NCBI RefSeq assembly: GCF_014839805.1
Contig: NC_051120.1
Span: forward strand, 10,230,001 to 10,294,000
Direction of reading: 5' to 3'
DNA from: Manduca sexta
Lineage: Eukaryota; Arthropoda; Insecta; Lepidoptera; Sphingidae
Length of the DNA stretch: 64,000 nucleotides
The notes beneath the pieces are model-generated. The model had not been told where the DNA came from. It was given only the letters and a program-made list of their open reading frames with translations, and ran no database searches. How positions within the stretch are numbered: position 1 is the stretch's first letter; each line of letters begins with the position of its first letter. The position numbers and the translations under genes were made by a program. Shown one piece after another: positions 44,217 through 56,480 of this stretch.

Positions 44217-44399
44217 CTGGGCCTTTATTCTGTATGATAGTGTAAACGCGTAACGCGGCCGTGTCATGTTATGTTCGAGAAATGTGTGTGGAATGGTATT
44301 CTGTAAGCCAAATTTCTATAGTACTAAACATGATGGGTTGTGTTACGTGCTTGTTACGCACTGTCAAAATAACGTGCGGGATAGAGAATAAGGCCCCTG
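44217..44399 (+). mobile_element. Terminal-inverted-repeat MITE, family H, copy 1
   Basis: The ends are inverted: GGGCCTTTATTCTGTAT at the left and the reverse complement GGGGCCTTATTCTCTAT at the right. The interior is rich in CGCG and contains GCGTAACGCGGCCGTGTCAT. An inverted copy of the same length lies at 61278-61460. CAGGG-like termini recall hAT elements, but no 8-bp duplication is visible. Confidence 0.75.
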
Positions 44400-45477
44400 C
44401 ACCTCTTATGTTTACTTGGCCATGACAGTTAAAAAGAAAAAAAATGTTATTTGAATTTAGAATTTCCTAAAACTGTCCATGTTTTTATGACATTTTAAAA
44501 ATAGAATACCAATTAAAACATCAAGAAACAATTTAATTAGTACTTCGTATTTTTTTTAGATTTTAGTTTTTATACTAAGAAATACCACTTATAGATTTAT
44601 TAGTCTCAACTAGATTTACAATAACCATTACTTACAAATGATCTCCAGATAGGTTCAAAGCAATCAATCTTATTTTAATCCTTGATTTATTTTCATTATA
44701 AAAATAGTTACGTTGCTATACGTAGCAGTGGTGTCCTTATTTAACTACGCCTTTTGAACTATTAATTAGTTAGTAGGACATTATGCCATAATCTTTGATT
44801 CCTGAGCCGAGGTTCATAACCCGTTAGCCTTCCGTGTGATCTCTAAATTTCAAACAGTTTCGAACGCCTAAGGGTTCAACCGAGAGTCCGGTATGTTTGT
44901 ATAAATCAACCCTTGTCGGGTTAACAAACGTAAGACAAGTTAAAAATATATATATTTAAGAAGAAAAATACTTAGGTACTTCTGAGTTCTGATGTAGCGG
45001 TTTTCTAGATAATATTTCTCATTCTCCTGTTTAAGAGTTAGGAGCATTTTTATATATCATTTTTGTATCCTACGTTGCGCTAAATAATGTCATAAACGGA
45101 TACGGCGCTTTTATCTGGGCAGTGTGTACCAGTGTTAAGAATTTTATTTTATAAATAAACATAACAAAATATTAGATATATAACAATTAAAATTATGTAG
45201 GTTTATTAACCTTAAATCAAACTTCAAGTTCAAAACGATTTTAAAAAACTTTAACGTAATTAAAATTCGATAGTAAATTACATCGTTCTTATCGATAAGA
45301 TTAATAAAATTAAAATAGGTTAATGTTATTTGAACAAAACATTACATCGTTAAAAATTATAAAACAAAATACTTAGTATGTCTTATGTACTTGCGATATT
45401 AAAATAGAAATATAAAAACTTATCGGATTTAAAAAATCTGTGAAATAATTAAATATTTATTTTTCTTTTCTACAAGG
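44400..45477. other. Unassigned AT-rich DNA
   Basis: Nothing recognised. Confidence 0.4.
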
Positions 45478-45708
45478 AATTTAACTTTCAGATCTTATGG
45501 TTAAACAGACTTATTAGGGTTATAAAATAGTTTCCTTTGCATAACTTTATTTTTATGAAATGCCCTCTTTTTCATTATTCCTCTTTTCTTTACTAGAACT
45601 AGTAATTTAACTTTCTGTACTCATTCTTAACCATATTTATTTGGGCTGTAAAATAGTTTCCTTTGCCTAAATTTATTTTTATGAATTGCCCTCTTTTTCA
45701 TTAATCCC
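45478..45708. repeat. Two-copy tandem duplication, period 126 bp
   Basis: Copies begin AATTTAACTTTC at 45478 and 45604 and share AAAATAGTTTCCTTTGC and TGCCCTCTTTTTCATTA. Confidence 0.8.
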
Positions 45709-46638
45709 GCCTCTTTCACGATAAATATAAAGTTGCCAAAATAATCATTTTTCAAGCGCCATTCTCATTGACCCTGTTTCATAATCTGGGTTTATTAAAC
45801 AATTTGTTTTATCAATATTGTTTTTATCAACAGAATATATTTTTAACGTGATATTATATTTTTAAACGATACAAAACTAGTGTCTTACAAAGGCCAAACA
45901 CTCCATACGTAAACATCGAAAAATTATAATTAAAAAAGTACTTTTCATCCATTTAATTCTGGTAATCTGTCTGGTAAAACTAGAAAATAACACAGAAAAA
46001 ATACTACTTATCACAAAAATACCGTTTAATAGACAAAACTCATATAAAACAGTATTTAAAACAACTCGTGTTAGGTTACTAATATCATCTCTATAGAATT
46101 TACGCAAGCCACTTATCATACGCTCAAACCAGCGAGGAAAAAATAATCTTTGATCCCACGTATCTTTATTACGACGCATTATCTTATTGAATAATTCAAT
46201 TGCTTTCAAAATATGCCACTGGGTTCACAGAGGCACAGCGCGAACGGATGATTTTAATACAGAATGTACACTCCGCGCAAGAATAAACATTTAGTAGAGA
46301 ATGGTTTTTTGCTTTGTACATTTTTTTTGTAATCGTATTTTTTTAAGATTTTACGTTAGATGACTAATATTATTAACAATCCTTTGGATGTTTATACAAT
46401 GATTCCAATGAGGTAAATTGTTTTCTTTTTTATTAATGCGAAATCAAGTCTATCATTTTGAAAAGACACAAAAGGAAATTTAGAATTTCCTAACATAACT
46501 CCATAAATTCTATAAATTGATATAAATTATTTATTTATACTAAATATAAACACATAAATTTTACCAAGTTTCCGTATCACATCGAAGTAAACAATTTTTT
46601 CGGAATTATATCGCGGATATATAAATTTTTATTTTATC
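45709..46638. other. Unassigned AT-rich DNA
   Basis: A minus-strand open frame at 45877-46209 (110 codons) lacks recognisable motifs and is AT-driven; no gene call. Confidence 0.35.
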
Positions 46639-46710
46639 CTGACGTTTCAAATACTTCGCAGCCTTCATGGTCACGGCGCGGGCTGAGGTTTTGGTCATCC
46701 GAAAATTCAA
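46639..46710 (+). repeat. Family J repeat fragment
   Basis: Shares GACGTTTCAAATACTTCGCA, GCCTTCATGGTCACGG and ATCCGAAAA with 48230-48320. Confidence 0.5.
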
Positions 46711-47177
46711 AGTTACAATAACCACCAAAATTTTACAATTATATATTTTTTTAATCCTAAATCTTTATCTTAAATATATTTGTTTGCATTTAAAATTATA
46801 CTGACAATGAATCTTTTCTTCTTCTTTTTTCAAATCTCAAGTCCTTCCAGTTCCTGTGACCCTTCTGCCCGTCCAACACTATGCCATCCACTTTCACCCG
46901 AACAATAGCTCATCGACAGGTCCAACAATCATTGTATGCAGTGCCCATTGATGCACTACATTACCATACACGTGTACCCGCTGTATGTATAAGTTATTAT
47001 GTACATTGTTTAATTGTAAGAAGGTGTCTGTTTGAGGAACACTGTTTGGGGATGCAATGTGGGAGGAATAAAGAAAGGATATGATACTATGATCAGCATT
47101 TTAAAAACGTAACATGAACATTATACTGTAATTAATGTTTTTAGGAGAGCAGAGGAGCGGGTATATGAATTAAATGT
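46711..47177. other. Unassigned DNA
   Basis: Nothing recognised. Confidence 0.4.
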
Positions 47178-47338
47178 TGTCAAGGATCTTTGTTCCGTCT
47201 ACGAGGGCATATCCGTCTCTTTGCAATTAAAAAATATAAAATATTCCCAATATATATACGGCTATTATTTTCTTGACTAGAACAGCCGTAATGGCAAAAA
47301 GATTTCCCCCGTAGACGGCATAGTGCCCGCTGACTATA
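47178..47338. mobile_element. MITE-like element, family I, copy 2
   Basis: Left CCGTCTACGAGGGCATATCC and right GCCGTCTACGGGGG (reverse complement) are inverted copies, and the right end reads GCTGACTATA as in 5792-5980. More degraded than copy 1. Confidence 0.5.
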
Positions 47339-47477
47339 CATTTGTGTAATCAAAATTTGATAGGTCAACAAGCTAAGAACTAGGTGATCTAATCATAAAT
47401 AAGACTGATTTCAGTATTGAAAAACTTCCGAACATTGATGTTAAGGATGTATGTATTGGTGGCCAACTTGTTAATTT

Positions 47478-47642
47478 TTTTATTGCTTTGAATGACAAGA
47501 CGAGCTTGCCGTTCGCCTGATGGTAAGCGATACGACTGCACATAAACATTAGAATTATAAATTACAAAGTATTGTTTGGTATTCCACTGCGCTCGCCATC
47601 GTGAGATGTAAGATGTTAAGGCTTATTATGTCCAGTAGTTCG
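47478..47642 (-). mobile_element. Family B repeat, internally deleted
   Basis: Minus strand reads AACTACTGGACATAATAAG to CGTATCGCTTACCATCAGGC and TGTCATTCAAAGCAATAAAA. The 5' half is missing. Confidence 0.7.
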
Positions 47643-48211
47643 ATCTTTTTCAATTCCACGAGTTACGTATTTATAGTTAATTTGATAATTAGTTTTAGAA
47701 GAGTAATTAAACTACTTGGTATTAGACACCTGGACTTAAAAAATCTAGCAGTAATAGGACGAGTATATGAAACCAATATTTAGCCCATATACATTGAATA
47801 CATGCAGTAACTTGCCAAAAAATGTGTCACCGATAACCGAATTCTGAATGAAGGTTTGTCATGAGTGCGATAACCTTATCAGTATGATAAAAGTCTAGCC
47901 ACGTTGGAAACTGACCGGCGACAGAATTGACTGCTATCGCCTTAAGTTCTCACTTCTATTTATTTTTTTATTTATTTATTTATAAGGCATGTTAACAATA
48001 TAAACACTTACATTAAAATTGTCAATAATTATACCCTTATTAGCTAGCATTTATATTTCTAACAGACATGCACAACGTTCATATGAGTCCAATTCACTTA
48101 AGATATCAAAATTACTAGTGACTAGAGCCAGCGAGGCATTTAAATGGAAAGGCGTTCATGTAGACTTTCACATGTAAAGCTAAGTTCGAATTCTATTCAA
48201 ACTTTTAGGTA
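47643..48211. other. Unassigned DNA
   Basis: A short ATTT microsatellite lies near 47962-47983. Nothing else was recognised. Confidence 0.4.
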
Positions 48212-48370
48212 AAATTAAACTATTTTTCGAAGAATTTGCAGCCTTTATGGTCACGGGGGGCTGCAACGTCTTTGAAACGTCGGGAAAAAAGCAAATATTA
48301 AAACGGCGATAAAATCCGAAAAATAGTTTAATTTAAATGTCTAACATTCGCGTAAACTTAAGAATTTTTT
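48212..48370 (+). mobile_element. Family J element with an 18-bp perfect inverted repeat
   Basis: AAATTAAACTATTTTTCG (48212-48229) is the exact reverse complement of CGAAAAATAGTTTAATTT (48317-48334). The interior reads GCAGCCTTTATGGTCACGG and TTTGAAACGTCGGG. The tail CTAACATTCGCGTAAACTTA lies outside the repeat. Confidence 0.6.
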
Positions 48371-48823
48371 AAAAAGGTAAAATTATTCTTTCGTTATTAC
48401 GGTTATCCATTGATAAGAAGAATATTAATAGAATTATCCGTGGCTTAATGATAAGCACTCAGCACAATCATAATTGATTTTTTGATAATTGTGACGCAGC
48501 ACTCGTCTATCGATAAATTTTAGCTTTTATGTCAAGTGACACAGGCTACATAATCCAACAAGCTTATATTTCAACTGGCGCTTGAAATAGAAATAGACAA
48601 AACCAACCACCACTTTATCTAGATATCAAACCTTGTCTTAATAAGGTAGATAATAAATGGCTCACAACAACTAGCGCCAAGTTAAAATCACATAGTTGTC
48701 AAGTAAATCGCTAACTAACGCGGCATGACGCGCGAAATGTATGGCGCTTGTACATCAAAAGTGAAAATACATACATGATTCATTTCTGTACCCGTTTGGT
48801 ATTGTGTTGTATGAGTTTTGATA
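48371..48823. other. Unassigned DNA
   Basis: Nothing recognised. Confidence 0.4.
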
Positions 48824-48945
48824 CACACTTATGCCTTTATCCCCGAGGGATAGACAGAGACGCCAGTTACGTCGCCTTAGATAGTTTCGTCCCATGATAT
48901 GATGAGGGCGAGCCTAATACTATTTCAGGTATCCCAGATTTTTAT
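48824..48945 (-). mobile_element. SINE family C, 3' fragment
   Basis: Reads CCTTTATCCCCGAGGGATAG, then TCGTCCCATGATATGATGAG and GGCGAGCCTAATACTATTTC, matching the minus strand of the C body and tail. Confidence 0.7.
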
Positions 48946-49878
48946 TCGTGTGTTATTTTCTTGGCAAATGGATACTGCCAGAATAAATTTACGTGATATT
49001 TAGGAAAATTCTCTCTTTTATCTAGATTTGTCGCGCTATGCGATTATCTTGGCGGTTATGTAAACACAAAATCAGTTTGATATCTAATGAAATCTGGAAG
49101 TAAGAAGCGACTTCTTCGTATTGCCCCTATGGTTAAACTTTGAGATACCTATTCAAGAGTAAAAATGTTTTAGAGTGTCTTTTTTTTAACTATAAGGATT
49201 TAAAATATGTTGTTTGTTAAATCAATAGACGCTATTAACTAAATTGCAAAACATAATTTTAAACGTCAATTTCACATTGTACGAAATGCATTGACAGCTT
49301 GTTGTCATTGCCTTGCGTGTCTAGCTTTCAGCGTCTGCGCCGCACCTTAGCTGACTCACTAACTTGCCCTCTGCACCACAAACAACCTTAATATAATCAA
49401 AATCCAATTTTATTGTTATGAAGACGCGGCCTTACATTTGCACATACTCATGTAATTATGACAAATGATCGTGGACGGTCTTCGTACTGGGATTAATTCG
49501 CGTATTATGCAAAATCATATTACTTTAATAACAACCGGTTAAGATTGTTCTTTAGATGCAATACGTAAAATAGAAGCTGAATTATGTATATCTTGTAGGT
49601 TTATATAGGCTTTGACCTCTATTCTTATTGGCGTTAATGTCATTTTATTAAATTCTGATCTTATCTCGCCGATGTTTCAATGATCAAATCTTTATAATCT
49701 TCTACGACCTGAGTTTTGGAGAGAACTATATCGCTTTTATAACTCAAGTTGCCACTCAATGATGCTGATAAAATAATATAGGACTACCTATCTCAAATAC
49801 TACGTTGTTTCCTTTACTTTGTTTACCGATTTATGTAAACTAGATAACTTTAAATACATCTGCCGAGATTTTTTTATA
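48946..49878. other. Unassigned DNA
   Basis: Nothing recognised. Confidence 0.4.
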
Positions 49879-50104
49879 CGGCACAGTATAACGACCTCCC
49901 TGCACCTGATGGTAAATGGAATGAGGTCCAATAGAATGTCGACTAACGAAAGATGATTACCCTTCGACAGTCGACACAATTATGCCGGATATACACAGGC
50001 TGATCCCGGAACGCGATACACCTACTTTAGCCACTATGGCGGGTTTTAACACCTTGAGTACGTTGCTCGCTATCCAGGCGGATATAAAATATATCCTACC
50101 AGCT
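49879..50104 (-). mobile_element. Family D repeat, near full length (D5)
   Basis: Minus-strand copy with the hairpin TGTCGACTAACGAA and TTCGACAGTCGACA and a small deletion after GCCGG. It faces D6 about 490 bp away. Confidence 0.8.
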
Positions 50105-50598
50105 AGAAGATAGAATCCTAAATGTTATCTAGAAATTTAATGTAGATTGAAATGTCCGTAATCTCCAGCATCTGATTCCATTTGCTTTCATACAATGTCG
50201 ATTAATTAGTCTGCTAGAGTTGAGATGCTAAATTTGTTAAGTCTATTCTTACATTTACTAATTGCGGGGTTTAATGGCTTATTACGCAAAACAGAGCAGT
50301 GACTTTAATCTCAATTGAGAAAGACCAATTTGTTATTATCAAAGCTACTCCTTCGGCTAATAAAAACAAACATTTCGCGAGTTAATGATGTCGTATCGTA
50401 GAAGTTCCGTCGTTAGGTTGGAGATCTGAGTAATGCATATGATTTTATGAAGAAATTAAGTTTATTGGCAGCAAATCTCTTTAGTATTTTGTCTTTTGCA
50501 TGATTTATCTTACTTTTTTAATATCCTTTTGGATGCTGTTGATTACTTGCTGTTGGTTTTGGCTTTGTTTTACACCAAACGTTTAATTATTATTTATT
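50105..50598. other. Spacer between inverted D copies
   Basis: AT-rich, no gene recognised. It would form the loop if D5 and D6 paired in one RNA. Confidence 0.4.
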
Positions 50599-50848
50599 AC
50601 TGGTGGTAGGATATTTTTTTATATGCGCCCGGATAGCGGCCACCGTACACAAGGTGTTACAACCCGCCATAGTGGCCCACGTACTTAAGTGTGTCGCATT
50701 TGGCGATCAGCCTTTATATATCCGGTCGCAACATGCCGGCATAATTGTGTCGACTGTCGAGGGGTAATCATCGCTCATCAGTCGACATGCTATTGGACCC
50801 CCACTCCATTTACCATCAGGTGCAGTGTGGTCACATTACTGTGCTCAT
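50599..50848 (+). mobile_element. Family D repeat, full length (D6)
   Basis: The best-defined copy: begins ACTGGTGGTAGGATAT, has the hairpin TGTCGACTGTCGAG and CTCATCAGTCGACA, and ends TTTACCATCAGGTGCAGTG. The open frame crossing it is not a gene. Confidence 0.85.
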
Positions 50849-51158
50849 TCAAAAAAGTTATCGTGAATTTTATCCAACTTTTTAAAGTAGGTTATATGCG
50901 TTTGCAAACTGCAATTTTATTTGCACTTCTCACCCTATCATTTTATTTGGAGGAAGTAACGTCTGATAACAGTAAACAGGTTTATGCAATTCAGCGATAA
51001 AGTGATAGTGATTTGAAGATAACTAATCTAAACAAACTATGGCCGAAAACGTATATGCACGGACACGATTGATTGCCGAAAATTTTAACGTAGTTTTGAT
51101 CGAAAAGCCAATGTCTATAAGTATCTTTTAAAACCACAGTAATCGCGAATGGCGCGAA

Positions 51159-51464
51159 CACTGGTGGTAGGCCTCTCATAAGTGAGATTCCGCCTGGGTA
51201 GGTACTAACGCAATGTCTATTTCTGCTGCCAAGCAGCAGTGTGTAGTCACTGTTTTGTTCCGGATTGTAGGACACTGTAGCTAGTAACTACTGGACATAA
51301 TAAGACTTAACATCTCATGTCTCAGGATGGCGAGCGCAATGGAATACCAAACAATACTTTGTGATTCAAGGTGTTGGATGGTGTTTTTATAGTGTATGGG
51401 TGGTCGTATCGCTTACTATCAGGCGAACGACAAGCTCGTCTCGTCATTCAAATAAAAAAAAAAC
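51159..51464 (+). mobile_element. Family B repeat, longest copy
   Basis: Begins ACACTGGTGGTAGGCCTCTC, continues GCCTGGGTAGGTAC, AAGCAGCAGTGTG, AACTACTGGACATAATAAG and ACTATCAGGCGAACGACAAG, and ends ATTCAAATAAAAAAAAAA. This layout (CTGGTGGTAGG at the start, CTCGTC and poly-A at the end) recalls BMC1-type LINE tails. Confidence 0.82.
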
Positions 51465-52620
51465 ATACTTTTAATCCTGATATCATAGAAAAGCTATAAG
51501 TATATTAACAAAGAACAAAATGTATAAGAAATCAAATTTAATTTATAAGTCGATGTCAATTAGCTGCTCTTTCACAGACCATACACCATTCACCAAGATC
51601 TTAATCAATTGCAATATTTACAGTAACATTGTAACTGTTCCTGGGCCACCCGCCTTCGCAATATTAGTACTAAAACAAAAACCACTGGACGTCACATAAA
51701 TCATCATTTGAAACGTCCGCGAGTCTTGTCTTGTTACCATGAACGCATTAAGCCGCGTGGAAATCGGTTAACAACAAATAAACCTTTATTCTATACAATT
51801 TAAATCCACGCGGAATGTTTGTCATGGTTATTTATAAGTAATTGTGGAAACTAAGATTTGAATCCAAAACTGTGAACTTATTAGCGATTCCGTGTCGAAT
51901 TCCCGGGGAATCGATGTCGAGAATTACCGCTACGTTCAACTAACGTTACGCAGTTACCCAGGCTGTTGAAAGATACATTGTATAAAATGAAAGCTTTATA
52001 ACTACAACGATAAAACGAGTAAGGAAGTAGTCTGATCAAAATGATGAAAACAACATTTATATTGATATTTTATATATTTACCGCAGATAAATACAGTTAA
52101 AGATACTAAAAACCAGATAATTTGATAGATACATGAATTAGACTAGAAGGGAAGAAATAATAAATTAAGCTTGCATCCGTAAAGAGTATCAACGACTTGA
52201 CCTTTTACAAAACACTGGCCATGCATAGCACTTCACCGAAACATGAGTCTCATAATGTCTAATTATACTGGCTACAAGTCTTTTAAGCCAAAGCAACAGT
52301 ACTTAATGCTAATCGGCATGGATAGACACTACGTTCAGTAGTACCTATTCAGTCGGACATAAGACACCTGCTAAAAGGCAAAATATAACCAGATCTAATT
52401 ACTATTTATCTATACTCTTTGTTGTATATCAAGTCGTATAGGAATTAATATACAATAGAGAATATGGAGAAATAAGAAGGTCAAATGGCGGACTTAACAC
52501 AATGGGCGATTTCTTCCAAATAACCTTTGAATGGATTTAAATAAGTAGGAGAGAAACGAGCGGGCGGTCACTATAGAGTAATAAAGGGATTGAAAATTCG
52601 ATATACTAAGTAATATAACA
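51465..52620. other. Unassigned DNA
   Basis: No gene recognised. Near 51880-51960 a weak tRNA-like minus-strand segment may be a degraded SINE head. Confidence 0.35.
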
Positions 52621-52808
52621 CTAGCTGACCCGTACTTCGTACCGTCATATTTTTTCTGCTATCTTATTCCCACACTGAATTTTCTGAGATTTTTTAATAT
52701 TTCTCCTGACAATAAGGAACACATAAAAGAAAGATTTATCCAATTTGGTGCAGTTGTTTCGAAGTTGCGCTTGCAAACATTACGATGATTATTTTTTATT
52801 TATATAGA
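52621..52808 (-). mobile_element. Helitron-like non-autonomous element, both ends present (E8)
   Basis: Minus strand begins A|TCTATATAAATAAAAAAT and ends GTACGGGTCAGCTAG|T, 188 bp. Its interior differs from E2-E7, so it is a separate subfamily. Confidence 0.65.
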
Positions 52809-55800
52809 TATAATACAATAACTAATAATATAACATTACAACATAACTACATATTATACATAAACGAGGTAATCATCCTATATTGTAATGCAGAATTACA
52901 CGTAGATGTCACGGACCACGGTGGTAATTACCCGGGGCATAGCAAGCTACATCAGTTGAGTTTGATTAGCAAAAACATGGCGGGCCCGTCGGCGCCGCGT
53001 GTGTGGGTCTTAGGCCAATTACTTCTCTACGTGAAATGCTTATTTCGCGTAATTTGCATCCAAATTGAGATTTTCTATGACTTGGATCTTACTCACCTGT
53101 CAAGTGTAATGTATGTATCTTTAATATTATATAAAATAAAATGGTTGAGGAAATATGGTAATAACAAATAATGGGGTGTTAAACTTTTGCGTTTTCTATG
53201 TCCCGTTGAGGTTTTAATAATTTGGATTTTGGGTAAGTTAAGTTATAAATCGATGAACAGTCCAACTCCAATGATGATCACTATTTCTATGTTAGTCGTA
53301 AGGCACAATAACCTGATAAGATTTCTTGAAATGCTATTTAAACATAATATAGTTTAGAAAAATCAAAAGGATTCAAAAGTGTAAATAACTATCGACATTG
53401 ATAAAATCAGAGCAAATGCCAATGAAAGGCCTCAACATGTACATCTCACAAATGAGTCAGGCTTGCCTGATGATAAATCAACTCGTCAGTCCATACTTTA
53501 AAAATATGTAGCCTAGACTCCACTTTCCCATGCCGCCTACGAATTAGAGCTCGGCTGCCACGCACGTTCGTTAGCGAACGAAGATTTATGCCACGTGGAT
53601 AATTCAAACCGGCTTAATCATCCGATGGAAATAAAAATATTGTTTACTTTCTTCAAGAGAAGTTTCTAGAACGCATGCAATATAATTATTGTTAGTGGAT
53701 CACGTGTTTAGAATACATTTAATCTTTAAAAATGTGCGTTTTTTTAAATAATTGCTAATTTTGAATTAGACCATTCTAAGGATTCATTCAAAATCCTCAA
53801 TCATTTTCACCGTCACGCTCTACTTTCCATCAATTTTAAGAAGAAATGCTTAACATCATAATTATATGACTAACTTCAACTCGAACATCAATCGTCTCAT
53901 TCTCAAAACTGTTCCAAAGCAAAAAGAATTGCACACAAAGTTATAATCATGTGGCCGCCATCACAATGAATCCATATATCATCACTGAATTTTGTTTTCC
54001 ACTAACTTAATTTACAAGGTCGGCACGATGAGCGGGTTGAGATAAAAAAAGTTTTCGAACAAGTCGCGGTTCTCTCTTGCCTTTTCCGTTAACGTTACTT
54101 TGGGTTCTCGAATGTTTGTCGATATTTAGAAGTACGAATGAGTTTTTTCATTATTTTTAGAGCACTTTTTTAGTTTTTCCAATAAATCTATCGACGTTTA
54201 GAAAGTGATTAATACAATCTATGCGGTTTATGCTATACAAACAGCACATTGTAACTCCTATAGTTGCACGGGCGAGTCAGTGTTTTACGTTACTAAATCA
54301 TTTTCCTTATATCAATATATTTGCATCAGTTCACCTAACGCCATCGTGCAATCAACATTACTTAATTTTTTTTATTTTTAACAATCAACTTTAATGACCT
54401 CAAATAAATTACATATCACTAAGTGATCATTTAACTTCAACTCAGCCTCAACAACATTACAAGACTGTGTGGTACACACCATAGACCATGCAATAACATC
54501 TACCACGGCTTTTCCCGCCAAACAATTGCTAATAACATTAACCTAACCTAACCTTACTAACGAAGCTTCAAGAACCGTGTCTCCACCATTAATACCACTT
54601 AACCTCAAAATGAAAAATTAATCTCATACACAATTATTGATGTGGCACCTCACATCTTAAATGACTTATAACTCATCTTCAACCGTGCGATTTGTCACAT
54701 GAAATTGCAGTTTGCATTGGGAATGGGGTAGATTAGTCAGCAAATCGTTACCTCTAGGCCTGTGATTACCGCGTTTCCTTTTATTGATGTGATGTGATTA
54801 AATGGGGGAAAGATGAACAGTCAGCCCGTTAGTTCATGGTTTATTACGTTGTAAATACTTCGGGATTTGTCGTCTACGAGTTAGTTTGTATCAATTTGAA
54901 TCGGCTTTGCTGCTTTTTACTGGAGCGTAATTGGGGCTTTCTCTGTGAAATATTTAGACTTTCCTTTTATCTCCTTTCCTTAGAATGCAGTTATTTCTAA
55001 GGCAAAATGAGTGATCGAAACGCTTTATTAGTTTTTTTTTAAGAGTTAGTAAGGAATAAAACTTGATTTTTGTAAATAGTTCTAATTTTTTTATTTCCAA
55101 GTAAATTATCCAAAGACGATGGTAGTGGTAAAATTTTTTCCCCACACAATTTGGCGGTACATCATTTTCGGTAAGTGAGTCCGTGCAACAGCGACCCGTT
55201 TGCGCGTGCGCAGCGCGACCGTGTCGATGCACCTGCGCTAATAACAGCCAAAGATTATGTACACCAGATACGACACGAATAAAAGCTTTTTTAAGAGGCA
55301 GAGGAATTATGAAATAAAAACATGATGTGCCACGAAGTCTTTAGAATTTAAAAATATATGCATTATAAATTCCCATTGCAGGAACTCACTAAAGTTTCAT
55401 TACTTACAAGATTTTTATTGATGTCATTTCGCGCCATTGTTATTTAAAAAAGTGCTTAAATCATAATAAAGAATCATTCCACCAATGCCTCATCAAATTG
55501 CGACTAAATTATATCTAAGCAATACAAGTGCCATTTTAATTAAGAATATGTATTAATTAACACCTTGAACAGTTGATTTAATGCCAAGGGCATTCTCAGA
55601 GTGGACGGAGGCAGTTGCATAATAAAAGAAAGTGAAAAACACATAATAAGAGTAATAATAAACAGATTTATGACATAATAAATTGAATATCAAGATTGCG
55701 TTGCGGTACTAAAAAAATGTATAAGTTTCTAAAAAAGATTATTTTATTTCATTAATATACAGGCTATAAACGTTACAGAACACCCAACTTGAATATATAA

Positions 55801-56030
55801 ACCAAGTAACAGAGTCAAAAAGGATTACTATGTAGTACAATGTTGCAATTTAGTTATTAAATCTGATAAACAAATTTATTGGTAAACCCAAAGATTCTGT
55901 GTTATCATGGCAGCCAACCCAAATACATTGATAAACGATTACCTACCGCTTGTTAAATAACGTTCGCGTTTTGAATTCCATCTAGCTGCTTTTTACTTTA
56001 CATTCATACTCATTTTCTACTAAAAATTAT
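52809..56030. other. Unassigned; one CpG-rich ATG context and one NRF-1-type site
   Basis: At 52890-53030 a CpG-rich patch includes AAAACATGGCGGGCCC, a good translation-start context opening a 64-codon frame (MAGPSAPRVWVLGQLLLYVK...) with no known domain. A six-base-arm hairpin (CGTTCGttagCGAACG) lies at 53575-53590. Three TAACC units occur at 54539-54553. Nothing else was recognised. Confidence 0.3.
55201..55212. promoter_or_regulatory. Candidate NRF-1/Ewg-type binding site
   Basis: TGCGCGTGCGCA, exact consensus on the minus strand, followed by GCGCGACC in a local CpG-rich patch. Confidence 0.35.
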
Positions 56031-56074
56031 CCGACCCGGGATTCGATCATAAGACCTCAGAGCGCTGTCGTATG
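56031..56074 (-). repeat. SINE family C, tRNA-head scrap
   Basis: Minus strand reads GCTCTGAGGTCTTATGATCG and CGAATCCCGGGTCGG, the B-box region of family C. Confidence 0.5.
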
Positions 56075-56337
56075 TATAAACATAAATTAATAATAATGCG
56101 TTTGGAAATTATATGCTTTTGAAATGATGCTTAAAACCTTTTCAATTGTATTGTTATCTATGAACTAGTGCGTCATTACGATGAGAGTTGGTTATCGATC
56201 AAGTTGTAAATCGTCATTTTTAGATATCTAAATCTAAATCATTCTTTAGTCCTAAATTTCCAATACCCATAGCCAATACTTCCATATATATATCCATCAA
56301 ACGCACTACATTTGATTTCTTTTCTCTTTCCAGTCAT

Positions 56338-56480
56338 GTCGGATTGCCGTCTCACCGGACAATGAGAGTGAAGAAACAGGGAGTGTGCCTGTGTATTGCG
56401 CACACACTTGTGCACTATATCTCTTGCGTACCTGGCTGATTGAAAATTGCGGCTCTGGCCAAAATTCGGCTATGAGGTAA
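56338..56480 (+). repeat. Probable interspersed repeat (single copy here)
   Basis: The segment with GGACAATGAGAGTGAAGAAA, GGGAGTGTGCCTGTGTATTG and ACTTGTGCACTATA resembles a repeat I remember from lepidopteran genomes. No second copy in the window supports it. Confidence 0.3.

Noticed and set aside
45877..46209. 110-codon minus-strand ORF with hydrophobic stretches
   Set aside because: Low-complexity, AT-driven composition and no recognised family.
54539..54553. Three TAACC units, like the insect telomere repeat TTAGG
   Set aside because: Only three units, so chance is adequate.
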